Positions 56,527-61,134 of a DNA stretch of 61,134 nucleotides are shown in pieces. The stretch comes from Desertifilum tharense IPPAS B-1220 (GTDB lineage Bacteria > Cyanobacteriota > Cyanobacteriia > Cyanobacteriales > Desertifilaceae), in contig NZ_MJGC01000064.1 of assembly GCF_001746915.1 (NCBI RefSeq), forward strand, positions 1-61,134, read 5' to 3'. A program made the translations under genes and the position numbers. Position 1 is the first letter of the stretch; every line of letters begins with the position of its first letter. Under the pieces are notes generated by a model. That model was not told where the DNA came from. It was given only the letters and a program-made list of their open reading frames with translations, and ran no database searches.

Positions 56527-58311
56527 ATGAAACGCACCCCTTGGATTTCTGGAGTGAAGCGGCGGTGGCTATGGGTGGCTATCCTAGGACTAGCAGCCCT
56601 GATGCTATCAAGTTGCTCTCCTGCAAATTTTCGCACCCAAGCCGCCCAAGTCGATCGCATTGTTCAAAGTTCCCTCAGCGACCCCAAAACCTTTAACACC
56701 GCCCTGAGTCAAGAAGCCAATGACCTGTTTGGCTACATCTACGAAGGGTTAGTGACCCTGAACGGACTCACCGGGGAAATTGAACCTTTACAAGCCGAGT
56801 CTTGGGAAATCTCCGATGACCGCCTCACCATTGTCATGAAGCTGCGAGAAGGCTTGCGGTGGTCGGATGGCGAACCCTTGGATGCGGATGATGTCGTTTT
56901 TACCTATAACGAGATTTACCTGAATCCCGATATCCCCGCCGCCGCTAGAGATTTGTTACGCATTGGGCAAAGTCGTACCCTACCCACAGTACGAAAACTG
57001 GATGACTTGCGGGTCGAATTCCGCACCACAGAACCCTTTGCGCCTCTGCTGCGCTATACGGGATTAGAAATTCTCCCGGAACATATTCTCCGGCCCACGA
57101 TTGAAAACAATGACTCGGCGGGAAATCCCCTATTTCTCTCCACCTGGGGAAGCGGTACGCCTCCGAGTGAAATTATCGGGAATGGCCCCTATCGCTTTGT
57201 CTACTATGGCACCAACGAACGGATGATTGTAGACCGCAACCCCTATTACTGGCGGAGGAATGACCAAGGCGAACCCCAACCCTATATCGACCGCGTGATT
57301 ACCCAAATTGTGGAATCGACGGATACCTCGTTTTTGCAATTCCGGTCTGGGGGATTAGATGTTTTGGGGGTACAGCCGGATTTCTATTCGCTGCTGAAGC
57401 GGGAAGAACAGCGCAATAACTTCACGATTTATACGGGCGGGCCAACGCTGAGTTCTAGCTTTATTTCGTTTAATCTCAATAAAGGCAGTCGCGACGGTCG
57501 GCCGTTAATCGATCCGATTAAGTCTCGTTGGTTTAATAATTTAGCATTCCGACAAGCGGTCGCCTATGCGATTGACCGACGGACGATGACGAATAATATC
57601 TTTCGGGGGTTAGGCGAACCGCAACATTCTCCTTTTCCGATTCAAGGGCCTTACTATTTATCGCCGGAACAGGGGTTAAAGGTTTACGACTACAATCCCG
57701 AACGCGCTAGGGAATTGCTTTTGGGGGCGGGATTTCAATACAATGACCAAGGTCAACTCCTCGATGCGGATGGCAACCGCGTCCGCTTTACCCTGATTAC
57801 CAATGCGGGGAATAAGATTCGCGAAGCAATGGGCGTGCAAATCCGCCAAGATTTAAGCAGAATTGGGATTCAAGTCGATTTTCAACCGCTGGCGTTTAAT
57901 ACGTTGATTGAACGGTTGAATCGGACTTTAGATTGGGAATGTCACCTATTAGGGTTTAGTGGTGGGGGTGTAGAACCGACGGGAAGTATCAATATTTGGC
58001 TACCCGAAGGGGCTTTGCATACCTTTAACCAACAACCGGGGCCCGGACAACCGCCGATTCAAGGTTGGCAGGTGGCAGATTGGGAACGCCGACTGGGTGA
58101 TTATATTATCCAAGGATCGCAGGAGTTTGACGAAGATAGACGCCGGGAAATTTACGGTCAAATGCAGCAGGAGATTGCTGAATATGTGCCGTTCATTTAT
58201 TTGATTAACCCGTTGGCGATGGCGGCGGTGCGCGATCGCATTCAAGGCGTACAATACTCAGCATTGGGAGGCGCGTTCTGGAATCTCCACGAACTCAGGA
58301 TTGAAGAATAA
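56527..58311 (+). CDS. family-5 ABC solute-binding lipoprotein 1
   Basis: This 594-residue extracytoplasmic binding protein of the DppA/OppA type has a signal ending in lipobox LMLSSC (Cys30). The family signature is LREGLRWSDGEPLDADDVVFTYN, with GNGPYRFVYYGTNERMIVDRNPYYW further on. It should deliver peptides or another solute to a permease encoded elsewhere; no permease or ATPase gene is nearby. A second, similar gene follows 26 nt later. Confidence 0.9.
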   Translation: MKRTPWISGVKRRWLWVAILGLAALMLSSCSPANFRTQAAQVDRIVQSSLSDPKTFNTALSQEANDLFGYIYEGLVTLNGLTGEIEPLQAESWEISDDRLTIVMKLREGLRWSDGEPLDADDVVFTYNEIYLNPDIPAAARDLLRIGQSRTLPTVRKLDDLRVEFRTTEPFAPLLRYTGLEILPEHILRPTIENNDSAGNPLFLSTWGSGTPPSEIIGNGPYRFVYYGTNERMIVDRNPYYWRRNDQGEPQPYIDRVITQIVESTDTSFLQFRSGGLDVLGVQPDFYSLLKREEQRNNFTIYTGGPTLSSSFISFNLNKGSRDGRPLIDPIKSRWFNNLAFRQAVAYAIDRRTMTNNIFRGLGEPQHSPFPIQGPYYLSPEQGLKVYDYNPERARELLLGAGFQYNDQGQLLDADGNRVRFTLITNAGNKIREAMGVQIRQDLSRIGIQVDFQPLAFNTLIERLNRTLDWECHLLGFSGGGVEPTGSINIWLPEGALHTFNQQPGPGQPPIQGWQVADWERRLGDYIIQGSQEFDEDRRREIYGQMQQEIAEYVPFIYLINPLAMAAVRDRIQGVQYSALGGAFWNLHELRIEE

Positions 58312-58322
58312 TTGCCGTCTTT

Positions 58323-58328
58323 GAGGAG
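58323..58328 (+). promoter_or_regulatory. ribosome binding site deciding a TTG start
   Basis: GAGGAG lies 9 nt before TTG 58338. The TTG gives a full signal peptide with lipobox, so it is the likely start of the second binding protein. Confidence 0.6.
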
Positions 58329-58337
58329 AAGCAAACC

Positions 58338-60131
58338 TTGGCCATTCGTCGATTTTGGGTGACACTGGGCGCAATTGGGTGGATTCTCCTCGCGCCGTTA
58401 TTCCTAACAGGCTGTCAGCCTGCGATTCTGAAAACGCAAGCGGCGCAGACTTCCCAGATTGTTCTAGCTATCCTTAGCGATCCTAAAACCTTTAATCCGA
58501 TTCTCAATCAAGAGTTTCCCCATATTTTCCTGTTTGCTTTTGAAGGTCTGACCAAAGAAGATGGGATTACTGGGGAGGTACAACCGGCTTTAGCGGAATC
58601 TTGGCAGATTTCCCCAGACCGACGGCGCGTTACCTTTACCTTAAGAGAAAATCTGCAATGGTCGGACGGCCATCCCCTCACCGCCGATGATGTCGTGTTT
58701 ACCTATGGGGAAGTTATTTTTAATCCCGATATTCCTTCGGATCAAAAAGACCCTTTACGCATTGGGGAAAGCGGCGCATTTCCGACGGTGCGTAAATTGA
58801 GCGATCGCGCTGTTGAATTTACTTTACCCGAACCGTTCGCCCCTTTTCTACGGGCGACCAGCAATATTTGGCTAGTCCCCGCCCATATTTTGCGCCCAAC
58901 GGTGGAACAGCGCAACCGGGATGGCGACCCGTTATTTCTCTCAACTTGGAATACCGGAACCAACCCGGCGAATGTTGTCACCAACGGCCCCTACTTAATT
59001 GAAAGCTACGACGCTAGCCAGCGAGTCGTCTTCCGTCGCAACCCCTACTACTGGCGGCGCGATGACCAAGGAAACCGCCTCCCCTATATCGACCGCATTG
59101 TCTGGCAAGTGGTGGAATCTACCGATACCCAACTTTTACAATTTCGCTCCGGTAAGCTGGATATTATGGGCGATTCTCGTCCAGTGCGGTCTGAGTATTT
59201 TTCGTTACTCAAGCGGGAAGAACAGCGGGGCCGGTTTACCCTAGAAGTGGGCGGGCCGTGGTCGGGAACCACATTTTTATCGTTTAATTTAAATCGGGCA
59301 ACCAACGAACGGGGTCAACCCCTGGTCGATCCAATTAAGTCTAAATGGTTTAATACCCCAGAATTTCGCCAAGCCGTCGCCTACGCCCTCAACCGGGATG
59401 CGATGGTGAATAATGTGTTTCGCGGGGTGGGGGTGATTCAAAATTCCCCAGTTTCGGTACAAAGTCCCTATTTCCTTACCCCAGAAGCAGGCTTAAAGGT
59501 TTACGACTACGACCCAGAAAACGCCAAGCGTCTGTTAGAGTCAGTTGGTTTTCAATATAACGCCCAAGGTCAACTGTTAGACGCAGACGGGAACCGGGTT
59601 CGCTTCACCCTGCTAACCAATTCGGGGAATAAAAACCGAGAAGGGATGGGGGTGCAAATTCGCCAAGATTTAAGCAAAATTGGCATTCAGGTAGACTTTC
59701 AACCCATCGCCTTTAATACCCTCGTCAGCAGACTCACCAACTCCCGCGACTGGGATGCTCATATTATCGGTTTTACGGGCGGTGTAGAACCCCACAGCGC
59801 GGCTAATTTGTGGACGAGTACGGGCGGGTCTCATAACTTTAACCTGGGGCCGCAGCCCGGACAGCCGCCAATCCAGGACTGGCAGGTTTCCGACTGGGAA
59901 CGGGAAATTGACCGCCTGTTTATCGCAGGGGCGCAAGAGTTGGATGAAACCCGGCGCAAGGCAATTTATGCAGAGTTTCAACGCATCGCCCAGGAACAGT
60001 TACCTCTTATTTACCTGGTGAATGAGGTGGCGCTGATGGCTGTGCGCGATCGCGTTACCAATCTCAAATACTCTGGTTTACCCACCTGGGGTTTATGGAA
60101 TATTTACGAGTTGCAGTTGGCAGAAAATTAG
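58338..60131 (+). CDS. family-5 ABC solute-binding lipoprotein 2
   Basis: This 597-residue paralogue of the preceding gene starts with TTG, has lipobox LFLTGC (Cys26) and shares the LRENLQWSDGHPLTADDVVFTYG signature, the NPYYWRRDDQG segment and the NWNI/LWNIYEL end. The two proteins probably arose by tandem duplication and may serve one transporter with different ligands. The next gene begins 27 nt after the stop, behind a strong Shine-Dalgarno. Confidence 0.9.
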   Translation: MAIRRFWVTLGAIGWILLAPLFLTGCQPAILKTQAAQTSQIVLAILSDPKTFNPILNQEFPHIFLFAFEGLTKEDGITGEVQPALAESWQISPDRRRVTFTLRENLQWSDGHPLTADDVVFTYGEVIFNPDIPSDQKDPLRIGESGAFPTVRKLSDRAVEFTLPEPFAPFLRATSNIWLVPAHILRPTVEQRNRDGDPLFLSTWNTGTNPANVVTNGPYLIESYDASQRVVFRRNPYYWRRDDQGNRLPYIDRIVWQVVESTDTQLLQFRSGKLDIMGDSRPVRSEYFSLLKREEQRGRFTLEVGGPWSGTTFLSFNLNRATNERGQPLVDPIKSKWFNTPEFRQAVAYALNRDAMVNNVFRGVGVIQNSPVSVQSPYFLTPEAGLKVYDYDPENAKRLLESVGFQYNAQGQLLDADGNRVRFTLLTNSGNKNREGMGVQIRQDLSKIGIQVDFQPIAFNTLVSRLTNSRDWDAHIIGFTGGVEPHSAANLWTSTGGSHNFNLGPQPGQPPIQDWQVSDWEREIDRLFIAGAQELDETRRKAIYAEFQRIAQEQLPLIYLVNEVALMAVRDRVTNLKYSGLPTWGLWNIYELQLAEN

Positions 60132-60146
60132 GGAAGTCTATTTCTT

Positions 60147-60153
60147 GAGGAGG
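60147..60153 (+). promoter_or_regulatory. strong Shine-Dalgarno
   Basis: GAGGAGG lies 5 nt before ATG 60159, among the strongest ribosome sites in the window. Confidence 0.7.
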
Positions 60154-60158
60154 TTAAG

Positions 60159-60779
60159 ATGGCTTTCAGTCAATATAAAGACATCGCTTTAGTTCTCCAA
60201 GAGTTTCAGATAACCTACACAGAAGAGAACTTTATGGGTGAGGCGGAACTTAGGATATCTGAGTATTTTCGCGAAGACTTACAAACCATCCTCCAAGATG
60301 GAGTCCCCACTGCTTCTGAGTTTTCAATTTGCGAAAATCTAATTTATCCTATTTTGAAAGAAGTTTGGAAGCTTTATCGCAGCAACTTTGTTTTATGGGG
60401 ACATCGATCGCTGATTTGCGATGAAAATCTTTCAGGTTTTCCTGAATATATTTTAGCTAGGCGTTCCCCTTTAGGCAAAATAGTATTTGATAAACCCTAT
60501 TTTTTGTTAGTAGAAGCCAAGCAAGATAAGTTTGAGGAAGGATGGGCGCAGTGTTTAGCTGAAATGGTGGCAGCACAGCGATTAAATGATGAAACTCAGG
60601 TTATTATCTTTGGTATTGTATCCAATGGCAATTTATGGCAATTTGGCAAGCTGGAATCTAATCTTTTTACCCGCAATCAGACTTTTTACACCCTTCAAGA
60701 TTTAGATCGTCTATTTGCGGCTGTTAACTATATTTTTCAACAATGCGAGGCGCAGCTTAACAGGTTGGCGATCGCTTAA
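60159..60779 (+). CDS. PD-(D/E)XK nuclease-like protein
   Basis: The product is a 206-residue protein with the pattern of a restriction-endonuclease-like fold common in cyanobacteria: Glu59 in SICENLIYPIL, FPEYILARRS (95-102, Pro-Glu-Tyr), the core EAK (Glu119, Lys121) in FLLVEAKQDKFEEGWAQCLAEM, and Gln131. The usual catalytic Asp may be replaced by Glu96. It has no DNA-recognition domain. Nuclease activity is inferred only. Confidence 0.72.
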   Translation: MAFSQYKDIALVLQEFQITYTEENFMGEAELRISEYFREDLQTILQDGVPTASEFSICENLIYPILKEVWKLYRSNFVLWGHRSLICDENLSGFPEYILARRSPLGKIVFDKPYFLLVEAKQDKFEEGWAQCLAEMVAAQRLNDETQVIIFGIVSNGNLWQFGKLESNLFTRNQTFYTLQDLDRLFAAVNYIFQQCEAQLNRLAIA

Positions 60780-60825
60780 ATTTCCTTTGTATTGCATTTT
60801 TGATATGAAATCAAACTAGAAAAGT

Positions 60826-61134
60826 ATGCTAACACAAGATTTCTTGATTGTTACTATCAGCATAGGTTTATCAGGGTTTTGGCTATTTTCTAAAGGGATT
60901 GGTTTTCAATTTTTACCCAAAATCGAAGATGAAAAGGGAATTCTTTTGCCATCTTTGGTTTTTCTGATTTCTCCATTTGTCACTTTATATCTTTGGCACT
61001 TTCTAGCTGCTGAAGCAATTGGAGAATTTATTAAACCTCTGGTTCCTCTAGGGACTTTTTTATTAGGACAGACATTTGTAAAATGGGATAAGGAAAAGGA
61101 AGAAAAACAAAAGAAAATAGAATTAGCACTTTTA
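60826..61134 (+). CDS. membrane protein, truncated by the window end
   Basis: A frame starts at ATG 60826 and stays open for 103 codons to the window end. It has a hydrophobic helix at about 5-22 and two more at about 43-62 and 77-88 (LPSLVFLISPFVTLYLWHFLA), then a basic, Lys/Glu-rich stretch (KWDKEKEEKQKKIELALL) that looks like the start of a coiled coil. No family is recognised. AT-rich codon use matches the preceding nuclease-like gene, 46 nt upstream. Confidence 0.6.
   Translation, partial: MLTQDFLIVTISIGLSGFWLFSKGIGFQFLPKIEDEKGILLPSLVFLISPFVTLYLWHFLAAEAIGEFIKPLVPLGTFLLGQTFVKWDKEKEEKQKKIELALL

Overview
The window is chromosomal DNA from a cyanobacterium, most likely a filamentous, non-marine type. 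The evidence is the large number of HIP1 octamers (GCGATCGC), cyanobacterium-typical families (DUF3370 protein, plastid-type GNAT, Uma2 nucleases, Ser/Thr kinase, NACHT ATPase, WD40 proteins) and spacers packed with 7-bp tandem repeats. I cannot name the genus. No CRISPR array, rRNA, complete insertion sequence or phage module is visible. One tRNA gene (Pro, anticodon TGG) is present.

Layout. 1-13.4 kb holds regulatory and accessory genes: a Ser/Thr kinase with a frameshifted tail, two small genes, a PBP4-like carboxypeptidase, a LOV-PAS histidine kinase, an Hsp70-like ATPase, a NACHT ATPase with an unusual Ala-Tyr-Asn repeat tract, a TPR protein and an MFS exporter. 13.4-31.3 kb is mostly housekeeping: ilvB (with a C-terminal zinc ribbon), rsmD, an MscS channel, an AtzG/AtzE amidase pair, cydA without cydB, a GT2 transferase, hisH, a C15 peptidase, a DUF3370 protein, tRNA-Pro, a GNAT, an ACT-domain protein, a hydrolase, a ParE/ParD-type toxin-antitoxin pair, an FtsH protease and an FMN reductase. 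31.7-43.9 kb starts with dxs and Uma2, then an accessory island (two paralogous WD40 proteins around two DUF488 proteins and a dual-OB-like protein), then an RDD protein, rpmG, rpsR and an RNase II/R-family nuclease. metH follows. 48.0-56.0 kb is a polysaccharide cluster (five glycosyltransferases plus a Wzm/Wzt-type ABC exporter), followed by ispF. The window ends with two tandem family-5 solute-binding lipoproteins, a PD-(D/E)XK-like protein and the start of a membrane protein.

Shared themes. Dxs and IspF act in the same MEP isoprenoid pathway but are 22 kb apart. The exporter permease and ATPase are separated by a glycosyltransferase gene and should work together in exporting a lipid-linked glycan. 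The AtzG/AtzE pair and the ParE/ParD pair are tight two-gene operons.

Repeats. At least eight spacers contain heptamer tandem repeats (GTGCTGA, CGGAACT, GGGAGTT types). They sit right at gene 3' ends, and in three genes they supply the stop codon and the last residues. Four spacers share a roughly 74-nt conserved core.

Best candidates for something new are the WD40/DUF488/dual-OB island at 34.4-40.6 kb, the repeat-bearing NACHT protein, and the repeat family that rewrites gene ends.
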